Assembly (NCBI GenBank): GCA_014189875.1
Contig: BJFP01000007.1
Span: 1-32,316, forward strand
Reading direction: 5' to 3'
Length of the DNA stretch: 32,316 nt
From: Verrucomicrobiota bacterium
GTDB lineage: Bacteria; Verrucomicrobiota; Verrucomicrobiia; Chthoniobacterales; Chthoniobacteraceae
The notes under the pieces were generated by a model. The model was not told the DNA's origin. It saw only the letters and a list, made by a program, of their open reading frames with translations, and did no database searches. Shown here piece by piece: positions 15,381 to 29,402 of the stretch; within the stretch, counting starts at the first letter, position 1, and each line of letters begins with the position of its first letter. The position numbers were made by a program, and so were the translations under genes.

Positions 15381-17192
15381 CTACGCCGTCGCGACGACGC
15401 GGGGCTCGGACTTTTCCAGCGAGGCGTCGGTGCCAGTGACGTTGAGGAGATTTTTCGCCTCGAATTCCTTGCACCAGCCCTTGATTTCCGTGTCGTTGAA
15501 AATCTTGCCGACGACGCGGCGGAGCAGGCCCTTGAGGCTCGGATTTTCGAGATCGCGCAACGAACGGATGGCCTCCTCCTTGTATCGCTCGAGGAGTTCC
15601 TTGCAGCGTTCGTCGGCTTTCAAGTCGCGGTAAAGCTGCTCGATTTGCGCGACGGTCGTGGCTTCGGGCAGGCGGCGCTCCCAGAGGGCGCTGGTGAATT
15701 TGCGGTTGTCGCACTCGGCGCGTTCGTGCGCGGCAGCGAGCAACAGGCTCGGGCGCAGGCCGGCGATGTCGCTCGTGTCCTCGGTCTGCCCGAGGTCGGC
15801 GATGTCGTCGCGGATCTGGTAGGCGATGCCGAGGGCTTCGCTGTAGGCGCGGAGAACGTCGGCGACTTCGTCGTGCAATTCGATGCCTGCGAAGATCGCA
15901 CCGATGCGCAGGGCGACCTCGAATGCAGGCGCGGTTTTCTTTTTGAAAATATCGATCACCTGGAGACTGCTGAGCGGCTCGGGCTTGCGTGCCCAGAGCA
16001 GTTCCGCGCCCTGGCCGCGGCTGAGTTCGCGCTGGCCGGCGGCGGCGACGGCGATCATGGCGGCGCGCTGTTCGGCGCTGATGTCCGCGGCGGCGAGCAG
16101 GCGGTAGCCTTCGCCGATGAGGAGGTCGCCGACATTCAGCGCGATGGCGATGCCATGCTCGGCGTGCAGCGTGGGCTCGCCGTAGCGCGTGGCGTCCTCG
16201 TCCTCGATGTCGTCGTGGATGAGCGAGGCCTTGTGGAAGCATTCGACGGCGACGGCGACTTTCTTCAAGTCCTCGGGCATCGCGGCATCCGTGCCGGCGA
16301 GGGCGCGCCATGCGGCGACGGCGAGGAAGGGCCGCCAGCGTTTGCCGGCGCGGGCGAGCCATTCACGGCCGATGCGCTCGGTCTCGTCGGCGGGCGCGCC
16401 CATGATGGCGGTGAGCGATGCGTCGGAGAACCATGCGTCCACTTCGCTGCGCAGTGAGCCGAGGTCGAGGCGGCGCGTCTTGTCGTCGGCGGTGAGGTGG
16501 ATGTAGTCCCACACCCAGTCGAGATCCACGGTCGTATCAATGCAGTCGTCCTGCAGCAGCGGGACGGCCACGCCGGGAATGGCGGCAGCCTCCATGTATG
16601 GGAAACTGCGCTCGAGCACGCTCAGGCACGAGATGCCGACAATGGCCTCGATCTGGCCGGTCTGGATGAGAGACATCACGATCGCGCTGCCTTCCGCCAC
16701 GAGGACCGCGTAGCCGAGACGCTCGGCTTCATTTTGCAAATCCTGAATCGAGCAAAGCCCGCACTGTTTGCACAGCAGGCCGAATTCATCGAAGGGCGCG
16801 GGGCATTTGCTCTCCACGCGCAGGCACTTCGGCATGAGCAGGAGGCGGCGCTCGAAAGGCACAGCGGCAAGCTGCTCGCGCCAGAGTTCGTTATTGATGA
16901 GCACGCCGACGTAATCGCGGTAGATCGGCAGGATGCCGAGGTGCTGCACCAGGCGGTCCGCGTGCTCGGCGAGTTCCGCGACGGGAACGGGGGGCGTGGG
17001 CGAATATTCTGCGACGTAATTCCGCACCGCGTGGAGGATCTGCGTGCGTTCCCCGGGGGTCTGCGGGATGTTCTTTTTCGGCTGCCGGTAGCGCGCGGGT
17101 GCGATCGGCTTTGGGAGGGAGAGCGAGATCGGGGGCACCTCGTTGCGGGGCAGTTCGGACATGTGCGGAGGGTAAATGGTTTCGTGAATCAT
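15381..17192 (-). CDS. DUF116 - polyprenyl diphosphate synthase fusion
   Basis: A protein of about 603 residues in two parts. Residues about 90-225 match DUF116: LLLMPKCLRVESKCPAP, GLLCKQCGLCSI, GYAVLVAEGSAIV, AIVGISCLSVL and DDCIDTTVDLDW. Seven cysteines sit at positions that suggest a metal or Fe-S site. Residues about 260-560 form an all-alpha trans-prenyltransferase: KRWRPFLA, first Asp-rich motif IHDDIEDED near 327, GQRELSRGQGAEL, KKTAPAFEVALR, and second Asp-rich motif YQIRDDIADL near 461. The prenyltransferase chains isopentenyl units into a polyprenyl diphosphate (quinone tail or lipid carrier). Starts at 17192 (MIHETIY) or 17162 (MSELPRN) are both possible; the open frame extends to 17351 but that part translates a palindrome. 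The role of the fused DUF116 is unknown. Confidence 0.88.
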   Translation of the reverse strand: MIHETIYPPHMSELPRNEVPPISLSLPKPIAPARYRQPKKNIPQTPGERTQILHAVRNYVAEYSPTPPVPVAELAEHADRLVQHLGILPIYRDYVGVLINNELWREQLAAVPFERRLLLMPKCLRVESKCPAPFDEFGLLCKQCGLCSIQDLQNEAERLGYAVLVAEGSAIVMSLIQTGQIEAIVGISCLSVLERSFPYMEAAAIPGVAVPLLQDDCIDTTVDLDWVWDYIHLTADDKTRRLDLGSLRSEVDAWFSDASLTAIMGAPADETERIGREWLARAGKRWRPFLAVAAWRALAGTDAAMPEDLKKVAVAVECFHKASLIHDDIEDEDATRYGEPTLHAEHGIAIALNVGDLLIGEGYRLLAAADISAEQRAAMIAVAAAGQRELSRGQGAELLWARKPEPLSSLQVIDIFKKKTAPAFEVALRIGAIFAGIELHDEVADVLRAYSEALGIAYQIRDDIADLGQTEDTSDIAGLRPSLLLAAAHERAECDNRKFTSALWERRLPEATTVAQIEQLYRDLKADERCKELLERYKEEAIRSLRDLENPSLKGLLRRVVGKIFNDTEIKGWCKEFEAKNLLNVTGTDASLEKSEPRVVATA

Positions 17193-17270
17193 CCGCAAGG
17201 GCGGAGGTTTCTTTGTTTTCTTTCGTGGCCGTCCCGTCGTGGTCCGGAACGATTCAGCGCATGCGGTCAT

Positions 17271-17403
17271 TTCCAAACGTAGAGAGGCAGAGGTGAGCGG
17301 AGAGGATCGCGGAGGGAAAAATGAAACTCCCTGCCCTGCCCGGCGCGGCAACCCGCCTACTCTGCGAAACTCTCAAATCCCCTCTGCCTCTCTGCGTTTG
17401 AAA
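17271..17403. repeat. Palindrome with 23-bp arms upstream of the DUF116 fusion gene
   Basis: 17271-17293 (ends GAGAGGCAGAGG) and 17381-17403 (starts CCTCTGCCTCTC) are inverted repeats with two mismatches in 23. The arms contain a GCAGAG word repeated at 8-bp rather than 7-bp spacing, so membership in the heptad family is uncertain. The roughly 87-base centre is unstructured to the eye. Confidence 0.7.
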
Positions 17404-17941
17404 CGTCCGCTGCCAATTTCCAACTGCATCGTCCCGAAAGGGCGGCGCGAGCACGCGGTGTGCGGGGACGCGAAAATATTTTATAAAATTTCTTGCCTTT
17501 CCCTGCTGGTCGCTTAGGAGTCGCGATTCGACTTCGCGGGGTTCATCTAGAGGGCCCCGCATTTGTCGTCCCAAAATATAACCACGACTCCACAGCGCTG
17601 AAGACCACACTTTTTCTCCGGGTTCACACCACGCCGCTTCTTTCAGCCGCTCGGACCCCCTGTGAAAGTGCCTTCGGAAGGACTGGCGTCGCCAACCGCG
17701 CACTCTCTTTGCAACTGTCACCCGTTTCCAGCCTGGCTTCCCTTAGTTTCTCGGAGATTTCGAGAGTGTCGCCACAGCAGCGCAGCAAACGGGCCCAGTC
17801 CTCGCACACATCCCGGTCACTCGGCCGGCATCTCCGTTCACTCGAACGGATCTCCACTTTCTAACCCAGTCCGGGAAGCCGAACCCCGACCCCGGGATTC
17901 GGCGTCCCCAGATGAATCATCCACACACCGCACCACACATC
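17404..17941 (+). promoter_or_regulatory. Long rpoB upstream region with hairpins, no gene seen
   Basis: About 540 bases carry no convincing gene. An AT-rich island (17477-17492) precedes a weak promoter candidate: TTGCCT at 17493, a 16-base spacer, TAGGAG at 17515. Several perfect short hairpins follow: GCGGGG/CCCCGC (17536-17560), CCGTTC-actc-GAACGG (17834-17849) and GCCGAA/TTCGGC (17878-17903). The last ends 38 bases before the rpoB ATG. A transcript from 17493 would have a leader of roughly 420 nt, room for attenuation or translational control of RNA polymerase, but no known leader motif is recognised. Confidence 0.4.
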
Positions 17942-20900
17942 ATGTCTGAACGCATCAACTTCGGAACCATCAAGGAAGGCGCAGAGCCGCCAAATCTCAT
18001 CGAGCTGCAGACCAATTCCTACAAGGAATTCCTGCAGGAGGGCGTCTCGCCCTCGAAGCGCAAGGAGACCGGACTGCAGGCGGTATTCCGCGAGGTGTTC
18101 CCAATCTCGAGCTACGACGAGAAGATCACGCTGAACTTCGCGAGCTACGAGTTGGCGGAGCCGAAGATGAGCATCCGCGAGTGCATGCGCGAGAGCCAGA
18201 CTTACTCCGCGCCGCTCTACGTGACCTTCCACCTCAAGGAGGAAAAGGGCATGAAGGAGGAGAAGGTTTACATGGGCGAAATCCCGCTGATGACGCCCTC
18301 CGGCACGTTCGTCGTGAACGGCGCGGAACGCGTCGTGGTCTCGCAGTTGCACCGTTCGCCGGGCATCTGCTTCGAGAGCTCGATCCATCTGAACGGCAAG
18401 GTGCTCTTCAGCTTCCGCATCATCCCCGATCGCGGGTCGTGGGTGGAATTCCAATACGACACGAACGATCTGCTCTACGCGTACCTCGACCGCCGCAAGC
18501 GCAGGCGGAAAATTTTGGCGACGACCTTCCTCCGCGCGCTCGGCTACGGCGGCGACGAGGACATCCTCAAGCTCTTCTACAAGATCGAGGACCTGAAGCT
18601 GAACGAAAACCTCGAAGACGAGGCGCTCGTGACGAAGGTGCTCACCGCCGACATCAAGGACGGCGAGATCACGCTGGCCCGCGCATTTGAGCCGCTCACG
18701 AAGGCGACCATCCGCCAGGTCATCGCGCTCGGGATCAAGAACGTGAAAGTCGTGGACATTTCGAAGGACGACAGCGTCATCAAGTCGCTGAAGAAGGATC
18801 CCGCGCACGACGAGGAAGAGGCGCTGAAGGACATCTACCGTCGCCTCCGCCCTGGCGATCCGCCGACCATCCCGAACGCCCGCGCCCTGCTGAAGCGTCT
18901 CTTTTTCGACCCGAAAAAGTATGACCTCTCGCGTGTCGGACGTCACAAGATCAACGTCAAGCTCGGCATCACCCTGCCGCTCGATGTGCGCACGGTGGCG
19001 AAGGAAGACTTCGTGGCGGCCATCCGCTACATCGTCGGTCTGCGCACCGGCGAAGGCATGCTCGATGACATCGATCATCTCGGCAGCCGCCGCGTCCGCA
19101 CCGTGGGCGAACTGCTCGCAAACCAGTGCCGCGTGGGCCTCGCCCGCACGGAGCGCCTGGTGAAGGAACGCATGACCCTTTTCGACGCCAATGTCGAAAT
19201 CATGACGCCGCAGAAGCTGATCAACCCGAAGGCGCTGAGCGCGGTCATCCGCGATTTCTTCGGCCGTTCACAGCTCTCGCAGTTCATGGATCAAACGAAC
19301 CCGCTGAGCGAACTCACGCACAAGCGCCGCCTTTCCGCCCTCGGGCCAGGAGGTCTCTCGCGCGACCGCGCAGGCTTCGAAGTCCGCGACGTTCATCCGT
19401 CTCACTACGGCCGCATCTGCCCCATCGAGACGCCGGAAGGTCCGAACATCGGCCTCATCGCCTCGATGAGCACGTATGCGCGGATCAATGATTTCGGCTT
19501 CATCGAGACCCCATACCGCAAGGTCACGAACGGCAAGGTGACCGACCAGATTGACTTCCTCACGGGCGACCAGGAGGAGCACTTCATCGTTGCGCAGGCG
19601 AATGCCAAAATGAGCGACAGCGGCAAGCTGCTCGAAGAGAAGGTCAGCGTCCGTAACCGTGGCGACTTCATCGAAGTCGAGCCGGAGAAGGTGGACTACA
19701 TGGACATCTCGCCGAAGCAGCTCGTCTCCGTCGCAGCAGGGCTCATCCCCTTCCTCGAGCACGACGACGCGAACCGCGCACTCATGGGCTCGAACATGCA
19801 GCGCCAGGGTGTGCCGCTCCTCATTTCCGATGCGCCGATCGTCGGCACCGGAATCGAGGGAAAAGTGGCGCGCGACTCGAAGGCGGTCGTCCTTGCGGAA
19901 GTCGCCGGCAAGGTCGCCAGCGTGACCGCGGATCAGATCATTCTCACCGAGGACGGCGAAATGCCGAACACGAAGAAGCTCAAGCACGATCCCGAGAACG
20001 GCGTGCAGGTGTACGAGCTGCGGAAATTCATGCGCTCGAATGCGAGCACGTGCATCAACCAGAAGCCGATCGTCCACAAGGGCCAGCACGTGAAGAAAGG
20101 CGCGGTCATCGCCGATGGCCCGAACACCGACCAGGGCGAACTCGCCCTCGGCCGCAACGTGCTCGTCGCGTTCATGCCTTGGAACGGCTACAACTTCGAG
20201 GACGCCATCGTCATCTCCAAGCGCATCGTGAAGGAGGACGTGTACACGTCCATCCACATTGATGACTTCGAGATCGGCGCGCGCGACACGAAGCTCGGCC
20301 CCGAGGAAATCACCCGCGACATTCCAAACGTCTCGGAAGAGGCGCTCATGAATCTCGGGCCCGACGGCGTCATCCGCGTCGGCGCCGAGGTGAAGCCTGG
20401 CGACATCCTCTGCGGAAAAATCACGCCCAAGTCCGAGACCGAACTCGCCCCAGAGGAGCGCCTCCTGCGCGCCATCTTCGGCGAGAAGGCCGCGGACGTG
20501 AAGGACACCTCGCTCACCGTGCCCTCCGGCACCTACGGCATCGTGATGGACGTGAAAGTTTCCTCGCGGAAAGAAATCAGCCGCCTGAAGCTCTCGCCTA
20601 TCGAGGCGAAGAAGCAGGCCAAGACGATCGAAGACGATTACCTCAAGAAAAAGGAAGAGCTGCACGAACAGCTCACCGAGGCGCTCTCGAACATCCTGCT
20701 CGGAGAGAAAATCCCGCTCGACGTGGTCAACGCGCAGACTGGCGAAATCATCATCCCCGCAAACCGCAAGATCACCAAGACGCTGCTGCGCAAGCTGGCT
20801 GGCGTCTATGATCACGTGGACATCGACCCCTCGCCGATCCGCAACAAGATCCGCGAGATCATCGGCCAGTTTGAGCGCAAGTTCGCCGAACTGGAACTCG

Positions 20901-21739
20901 ACAAGGAGCGCAAGATGGACTCCATCGAATCCGGCGATGACGTGGACCCCGGCATCATCAAGCAGGTCACCGTCTATGTCGCTAGCAAGCGCAAGCTTTC
21001 GGTCGGTGACAAGATGGCAGGACGCCACGGCAACAAGGGCGTCGTCGCCAAGATTGTGCCGGAAGAAGACATGCCGTTCCTCGCGGACGGAACTCCGGTG
21101 GACATCTGCCTGAACCCGCTCGGCGTGCCTTCGCGTATGAACGTCGGCCAGGTGCTCGAAACGCATCTCGGCGTCGCCGCGCGTGCGCTCGGCTTCAAGG
21201 TCGCCACGCCCGTCTTCGACGGCATCAAGGAAGAGCAGATCTTCGAGTTCGTCCAAAAGGCGCGCAAGGTGAAGGGCTACGAATGGCTCGGCGAAAACGG
21301 CAAGTCGCAGGTCTTCGACGGACGCACAGGCGAGCCGTTCGACCAGTCAGTCGTCGTCGGCGTGATCTACATGCTGAAGCTCGGCCATTTGGTCGCGGAC
21401 AAGATCCACGCCCGTGCCGTCGGCCCATACTCGCTCGTCACCCAGCAACCGCTGGGCGGCAAGGCGCAATACGGCGGCCAGCGTTTCGGAGAGATGGAAG
21501 TGTGGGCGCTCGAGGCCTACGGCGCAGCTTACACGTTGCAGGAACTTCTCACGGTGAAGTCCGACGACGTGCAGGGACGCACCAAGATCTACGAAGCCAT
21601 CGTGAAGGGCGACAGTTCGCTCGAAGCGGGTACGCCCGAGTCGTTCAACGTCCTCATCAAGGAAATGCAGTCGCTCTGCCTCGACGTCAAAGTCGGACGC
21701 AAGAGCGCCGTCGCAGACCTCGCCGAAGGCATCCTCTAA
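17942..21739 (+). CDS. rpoB: DNA-directed RNA polymerase subunit beta
   Basis: A 1265-residue beta subunit. Conserved blocks include the protrusion/lobe start [34 protein letters not shown], and the rifampicin region [18 protein letters not shown] (about residues 438-475) followed by [18 protein letters not shown]. The D, H and S positions that mutate in resistance are wild type. Others are [26 protein letters not shown]-type region [34 protein letters not shown] and the C-terminal [38 protein letters not shown]. The ATG at 17942 was preferred to ATG 17912, which adds ten unconserved residues. No SD precedes either. It is followed by rpoC after 45 bases but not preceded by rplJL. Confidence 0.98.
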   Translation: MSERINFGTIKEGAEPPNLIELQTNSYKEFLQEGVSPSKRKETGLQAVFREVFPISSYDEKITLNFASYELAEPKMSIRECMRESQTYSAPLYVTFHLKEEKGMKEEKVYMGEIPLMTPSGTFVVNGAERVVVSQLHRSPGICFESSIHLNGKVLFSFRIIPDRGSWVEFQYDTNDLLYAYLDRRKRRRKILATTFLRALGYGGDEDILKLFYKIEDLKLNENLEDEALVTKVLTADIKDGEITLARAFEPLTKATIRQVIALGIKNVKVVDISKDDSVIKSLKKDPAHDEEEALKDIYRRLRPGDPPTIPNARALLKRLFFDPKKYDLSRVGRHKINVKLGITLPLDVRTVAKEDFVAAIRYIVGLRTGEGMLDDIDHLGSRRVRTVGELLANQCRVGLARTERLVKERMTLFDANVEIMTPQKLINPKALSAVIRDFFGRSQLSQFMDQTNPLSELTHKRRLSALGPGGLSRDRAGFEVRDVHPSHYGRICPIETPEGPNIGLIASMSTYARINDFGFIETPYRKVTNGKVTDQIDFLTGDQEEHFIVAQANAKMSDSGKLLEEKVSVRNRGDFIEVEPEKVDYMDISPKQLVSVAAGLIPFLEHDDANRALMGSNMQRQGVPLLISDAPIVGTGIEGKVARDSKAVVLAEVAGKVASVTADQIILTEDGEMPNTKKLKHDPENGVQVYELRKFMRSNASTCINQKPIVHKGQHVKKGAVIADGPNTDQGELALGRNVLVAFMPWNGYNFEDAIVISKRIVKEDVYTSIHIDDFEIGARDTKLGPEEITRDIPNVSEEALMNLGPDGVIRVGAEVKPGDILCGKITPKSETELAPEERLLRAIFGEKAADVKDTSLTVPSGTYGIVMDVKVSSRKEISRLKLSPIEAKKQAKTIEDDYLKKKEELHEQLTEALSNILLGEKIPLDVVNAQTGEIIIPANRKITKTLLRKLAGVYDHVDIDPSPIRNKIREIIGQFERKFAELELDKERKMDSIESGDDVDPGIIKQVTVYVASKRKLSVGDKMAGRHGNKGVVAKIVPEEDMPFLADGTPVDICLNPLGVPSRMNVGQVLETHLGVAARALGFKVATPVFDGIKEEQIFEFVQKARKVKGYEWLGENGKSQVFDGRTGEPFDQSVVVGVIYMLKLGHLVADKIHARAVGPYSLVTQQPLGGKAQYGGQRFGEMEVWALEAYGAAYTLQELLTVKSDDVQGRTKIYEAIVKGDSSLEAGTPESFNVLIKEMQSLCLDVKVGRKSAVADLAEGIL

Positions 21740-21784
21740 TTCGCGGGCAACCAACATTCCAAAAACTCAAAGGACAAACACACC

Positions 21785-25900
<4,116 letters not shown>

Positions 25901-25925
25901 TCCGCGAACACACACACACTCAGCG

Positions 25926-25959
25926 AAAGGGCTGTCGCAGAAATGCGGCAGCCCTTTTT
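25926..25959 (+). terminator. Intrinsic terminator after rpoC
   Basis: AGGGCTG (25928-25934) pairs with CAGCCCT (25949-25955), with extra pairing of CGC/GCG inside, and is followed by TTTTT (25955-25959). AAA precedes the stem, so it can also stop transcription arriving from the minus-strand remnant. It lies 26 bases after the rpoC stop. Confidence 0.88.
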
Positions 25960-25966
25960 GCTGCGC

Positions 25967-26165
25967 TCAATCGCAGCGCACGACCAGCCGCTCCGGCTGC
26001 ACGCTGATGACCTTCATCACGCGTGCCGGTTTTTTCTCCGCGCCGCGGAAAAAGGAAAGCTCACCGTTTTCCAAAACGCTCCACGTCCCGCGCTTCTCCG
26101 TCGCGGCATCGCCCGGTCCCGGGCCGCGCTCGACGAGCGCATCCGCCTGAAGCTCGAACGAACAT
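25967..26165 (-). pseudogene. C-terminal fragment of an unrecognised protein
   Basis: On the minus strand a frame ending in TGA at 25967-25969 reads CSFELQADALVERGPGPG, then EKRGTWSVLENGELSFFRG, then ARVMKVISVQPERLVVRCD. This looks like the last beta strands of a small beta-barrel (G-x-W-x-V-x-x-N-G-x-L pattern), with natural codon use and a proper stop. It is in a different frame from the metalloprotease piece immediately upstream on the same strand and has no start of its own. It is read as the surviving 3' end of a separate gene whose 5' part was lost. The family is not known. Confidence 0.5.
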
Positions 26166-26694
26166 TGACGCCGCCGGTCGCGCTCGATTTCACCTCGTCG
26201 TGCGTGCCGAACAAAGCGGTGTCCGTCTTCGTCCGAGTGATGCCCATGGTGGGCTTGCCCTCGGGATCCTTTTTCGCCAGCGCGAAACGAATCCGGGAGT
26301 CAATGATGAGCCCCTTCCACGGCGTCGGCGTCGCGGTCTTGTCGGGATTCGTCGCGCTGTAATCGCGGTTGAGCACCTTGATCTGGCTTTTGACCTGCTT
26401 CACGGAAATATTCTCTTCCGCCGTGCTATACACGACGTGAACAACCACGGGCAGCGTGCGGATTTTCCCGCTGTCAATGCTCTTGGCCGCGCGGCCATTC
26501 AGCATGAAAGTCTCCGCCTGCATGTGGATCAGGCTGCGGCGTGCGCGGAATCCCGGATCGCATTCGCAGAGACGCTGATGAGCTTCGGAAGCGCCGCACA
26601 TGCGGCGCGTGGGTGTGGTGATTTTCTTGGCCTTGGGCTGTTTGCTGGTTGGCTGGTAATTTTTTGAAGCCGCCTGAGAGACAAACGGCTTCAC
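26166..26694 (-). pseudogene. N-terminal remnant of an M43 (pappalysin-like) metalloprotease
   Basis: The frame encodes RMCGASEAHQRLCECDPGF, then LPVVVHVVYSTAEENISVKQ, VKSQIKVLNRDYSATNPDK, then RIRFALAKKDPEGKPTMGIT and a final SSATGGVN. This is the pro-region and N-terminal part of secreted M43 proteases (cytophagalysin/pappalysin type), in which the next residues should be A-W-P and later H-E-x-x-H. Here the M43 match stops at GGVN (about 26166) and the frame runs on for 49 meaningless residues to a stop at 26017. The zinc-binding domain is therefore missing and the product cannot be a protease. No signal peptide is seen at ATG 26694, so the 5' end is probably damaged too. Confidence 0.72.
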
Positions 26695-26865
26695 TCTGCG
26701 GATACATCACGCGCGCGTGTCCGATACCGATCCTCGGGAGAATGGCGCCGGTGTTATCCGTTCGAGTCCCTTGTCCTGATCTGGTGCGCCCGGGCTTCAC
26801 AGCGGCGCATTCGGAAAAATCAGCGTCAATCCCGCCCCTGGATGAAAAGCCTGAATGAAAAGCGT

Positions 26866-26894
26866 TTGACGCACAGAATGACTGCGGCTTAAAT
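26866..26894 (+). promoter_or_regulatory. Promoter of tRNA-Ser
   Basis: TTGACG (26866-26871), a 17-base spacer and TTAAAT (26889-26894) form a good vegetative promoter. Initiation near 26901 would leave an approximately 11-base leader before the tRNA at 26912. Confidence 0.65.
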
Positions 26895-26911
26895 CAACAA
26901 CCACTGCAACC

Positions 26912-27003
26912 GGAGAGATGGCTGAGTGGTCGAAAGCAACGCTTTGCTAAAGCGTCATACGGGTTAAACCGTATCGAGGGTTCGAATCCCTCTCTCTCCG
27001 CCA
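26912..27003 (+). tRNA. serX: tRNA-Ser(GCT)
   Basis: The acceptor stem GGAGAGA (26912-26918) pairs perfectly with TCTCTCC (26993-26999). The D-arm is typical. The anticodon stem ACGCT/AGCGT closes the loop TTGCTAA with anticodon GCT, reading AGC/AGU. A long variable arm (CATACGGGTTAAACCGTAT), as required in tRNA-Ser, and the T-arm GAGGG-TTCGAAT-CCCTC follow. Discriminator G at 27000 and an encoded CCA at 27001-27003 complete it. The gene is intact. The symbol is generic. Confidence 0.96.
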
Positions 27004-27020
27004 CCCTCTACACGAGGGTG
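27002..27020 (+). terminator. Hairpin directly after tRNA-Ser
   Basis: CACCCTC (27002-27008) pairs with GAGGGTG (27014-27020) over a 5-base loop and begins inside the encoded CCA. Only two T residues follow, so it is a weak terminator or a 3'-processing signal. Confidence 0.4.
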
Positions 27021-27334
27021 TTACGCACGAATCGTGTCACAGTCATAATCCTGGTCATAACAAGTTCACCCGTGTCCACTGACGTTCACAGATGTCTTTT
27101 TCGCCCCGCTTTCCCACGGCTGCTGTGTCCGAGTGAGGTCGCGCAGAACTTGTGCAGTGTCGTCACACCAGTTGTTTTTTGAGGAAATCGGTCCGCCAGT
27201 GAAGATTTTTTTCGGTGAGGATTCGACCACTCCCGACGAGGTGCGAAAATTGCGCCGACATCGACTCCCCGAAGTGCGCGATGCGGAGGGAAAGAAATCT
27301 CCAGTTCACCGCGCCCGCCCCACATCCCCATCAC
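27021..27334. other. Gene-free stretch after tRNA-Ser
   Basis: No reading frame here looks like protein, and no integrase start, direct repeat of the tRNA 3' end or terminator was found by eye. The base composition is somewhat lower in GC than the core genes. It probably belongs to the same eroded zone as the kinase fragment next to it. Confidence 0.4.
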
Positions 27335-27540
27335 TCACCCCGCGTCCGAAGTTCCGCGCCCCACGAGCGCAAGAATCGCATCACGCCCCGGAATCGAATG
27401 CTGCGCCCCCACGCCCAGAGTCGCAAGTGCCCCTGCCGCGTTTGCAAAATGAGTGGCTTCTTCCAACGGCATCCCGCTGGCGTAGGCGACTGTGAATGCG
27501 CCCTTGAAGATGTCTCCTGCACCTACGGTTAGCCTTCCGA
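27335..27540 (-). pseudogene. C-terminal remnant of a PfkB-family sugar kinase
   Basis: The minus frame reads RLTVGAGDIFKGAFTVAYAS, then GMPLEEATHFANAAGALATL, then GVGAQHSIPGRDAILALVG. This is the end of ribokinase/PfkB enzymes. G-A-G-D holds the catalytic Asp and anion hole, and the N-A-A-x-A-L helix and G-A-x-x-S-I-P turn follow as usual. Only about 65 of the usual roughly 300 residues remain. Upstream of about 27540 the frame stays open for another 40 residues with no similarity to a kinase, so substrate and most ATP-binding parts are lost. It sits between tRNA-Ser and the polysaccharide cluster. Confidence 0.75.
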
Positions 27541-27799
27541 TGTCGCTGCAACTGGACCAATTCACCAATCGACAGGTGAGGAAAAGGCTATGAAACTGGG
27601 GCACCCGCTTACAAATGGTCGCCCATATGGACATCTTCCCGATACGACTCCGCAGCATCGGCATCATGATGAAGACGGCAAGAAATCCTGCTGCGCCTCC
27701 ATTTGCACGGCATGGTTGGGGTGCGCTCGGCTGTCAGCGACGACCGCGCTGGGGCTTCGGCGCGTTCTGAACAAAGCGTTCCCGCCGCCAGTTCATGAA

Positions 27800-29233
27800 T
27801 TAACTGCTGGCCGGCTTTTCGCGCTCCACATGCAAGTCCTCTGCATAGCGAGGCGTCTCTGAGTGCTTTTGTCCGGCGGCGAGCACCACGCGAACCGTGT
27901 CCAGCAAAATCAGAAAGTCGAATACCATACCTGCGTGCTTCAGGTAGTATAGATCATATTCCAGCTTGGACTTGGCATCCTCAATTGAGGAACCATAGGG
28001 AAAGCAGACCTGGGCCCATCCAGTGAGGCCCGGCTTCATCAGGTGTCTTTCGTCGTAATAGGGTAATGTATCGGAAAGTTGCGTGACGAACTCGGGACGC
28101 TCGGGACGCGGACCGACGAAGGACATGTCACCGCGGAGAATGTTGATGAGCTGCGGAATCTCATCAATTCGATACCGCCGAAGGAAAGCACCTCCCGGAA
28201 ATACTCTCGCATCCTTGGTGCCGGAAGACCAGACCGGCCCGGACCTCTCAGCATCCAGTTTCATGCTGCGGAGCTTGAGTATGTGGAATTTCTTTCCAAA
28301 CCGGCCCACTCGCTCCTGCCGGAAGAAAACAGGACCTTCGGGTGAGAAGCATCTTACAATCAGCATGCCAAGCGCCAGAAATGGCGACAACAAAACCAAC
28401 AGCACGAGTGAAACCGCGACGTCGAAAAATCGCTTCAGCTTGCCGAAGTAGAGATCGCGCGACATCGCGGATTCCGACAGCAACAGCCAGTTCATGGACA
28501 CGAGGTGCAACGGAACATAGTTCAGATGTTTCTCACAAGTTGAACAGATGCTGCTGCAAGGAAACCCAAGGTAATGAAGCCGGCGCAACTCCACCCGTGC
28601 CACGTTGTTCTCCATAATCCCCTCCGAAAAAACAATGCGATCAATGCGGTGGGTGCTGATAATCTTTCGGATATCCGCCAACGTTCCCAGGAACTCTTCT
28701 TCCCCGCTGGCATCTTGATTGATCCCAATCCTGCCAACGATGACCAGGCCCCTCAAGCCGGCGTTGCGCAATAGCCGCCACTCAGCACATCCTTGCTCAA
28801 CATCAGAAACGAAGGCGATCCGCTCCGGGGCAATCTCGTGTTTGTTATAGAGAAACCAATGGTACACAACAATCAACGGGTAGGACAACGCGCAACCCAA
28901 TGCCATAAAGCCGCGCCCGATTCGATGGTCATAATGCACGTACCCAAGCAGTGTGATGATCACAAGGGCGATCAGGAACCCAAAGCTCAGGACGATGAGG
29001 TGCAGGAGAAAAGTGGATCGTCGCTGGGACTCATGGGAGTACAGGCCGAGGACATAGACGACTGAGATGAAGGCAGCGCCGCCGCCAACCATCGGGATGA
29101 GGTAATCGTCCAGCCGCCAAAAAGCCTCAAAACGGATGTAGTTGGCGATCAGATAACCTCCGACGAAAATCAGCAGATCGGGGATCGCCCGTCGAAAAAT
29201 GCTGAACGGATGAAAGTATGTTGCGCTAGCCAT
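27800..29233 (-). CDS. Polyprenyl-phosphate sugar-1-phosphate transferase (initiating EPS glycosyltransferase)
   Basis: A 477-residue protein of the WbaP/WcaJ type. Four N-terminal membrane helices come first (DLLIFVGGYLIANYI, MVGGGAAFISVVYVLGLY, LIVLSFGFLIALVIITLLGYV, FMALGCALSYPLIVVYHWFLY). A CoA-binding-like soluble domain follows (about 140-250). The C-terminal bacterial sugar transferase domain has the membrane re-entrant helix RFFDVAVSLVLLVLLSPFLA, then GPVFFRQERVGRFGKKFHILKLRSM, LRRYRIDEIPQLINILRGDMSFVGPRPERPEF and the final KPGLTGWAQV. It loads the first sugar phosphate onto undecaprenyl phosphate to begin polysaccharide or O-antigen synthesis. It ends with a short polar tail. It is followed, on the same strand, only by the kinase debris, so it is the last gene of its cluster. 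Confidence 0.92.
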   Translation of the reverse strand: MASATYFHPFSIFRRAIPDLLIFVGGYLIANYIRFEAFWRLDDYLIPMVGGGAAFISVVYVLGLYSHESQRRSTFLLHLIVLSFGFLIALVIITLLGYVHYDHRIGRGFMALGCALSYPLIVVYHWFLYNKHEIAPERIAFVSDVEQGCAEWRLLRNAGLRGLVIVGRIGINQDASGEEEFLGTLADIRKIISTHRIDRIVFSEGIMENNVARVELRRLHYLGFPCSSICSTCEKHLNYVPLHLVSMNWLLLSESAMSRDLYFGKLKRFFDVAVSLVLLVLLSPFLALGMLIVRCFSPEGPVFFRQERVGRFGKKFHILKLRSMKLDAERSGPVWSSGTKDARVFPGGAFLRRYRIDEIPQLINILRGDMSFVGPRPERPEFVTQLSDTLPYYDERHLMKPGLTGWAQVCFPYGSSIEDAKSKLEYDLYYLKHAGMVFDFLILLDTVRVVLAAGQKHSETPRYAEDLHVEREKPASS

Positions 29234-29402
29234 GATGGTAGATTGCGTTCCTGAGCGTCCGCGGGCGATAGATCTTCAAATGATTCATTTTTTCGAACAC
29301 CAACTGTAAAACTTAAGGGAGCTACCGTTGTGGCCACATCCCGGCAGCAGGCTGCGCCTTGGTCAAGCGAAAGATTTCCCCCGGCCGTTTTGTTTTTGAA
29401 AT

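Noticed and set aside
15312-16457. 381-residue plus-strand frame opposite the prenyltransferase
   Set aside because: The minus strand carries both Asp-rich motifs in order, so the plus frame is a shadow.
19268-21256. 662-residue minus-strand frame inside rpoB
   Set aside because: Antisense shadow of a certain gene, no recognisable domain.
27004-27334. Integrase gene or att site after tRNA-Ser
   Set aside because: No integrase-like protein and no second copy of the tRNA 3' end could be found within the window.
27541-27799. Possible extra gene remnant on the minus strand between the kinase stump and the sugar transferase
   Set aside because: Short open stretches exist in several frames but none shows a recognisable motif; not supported.
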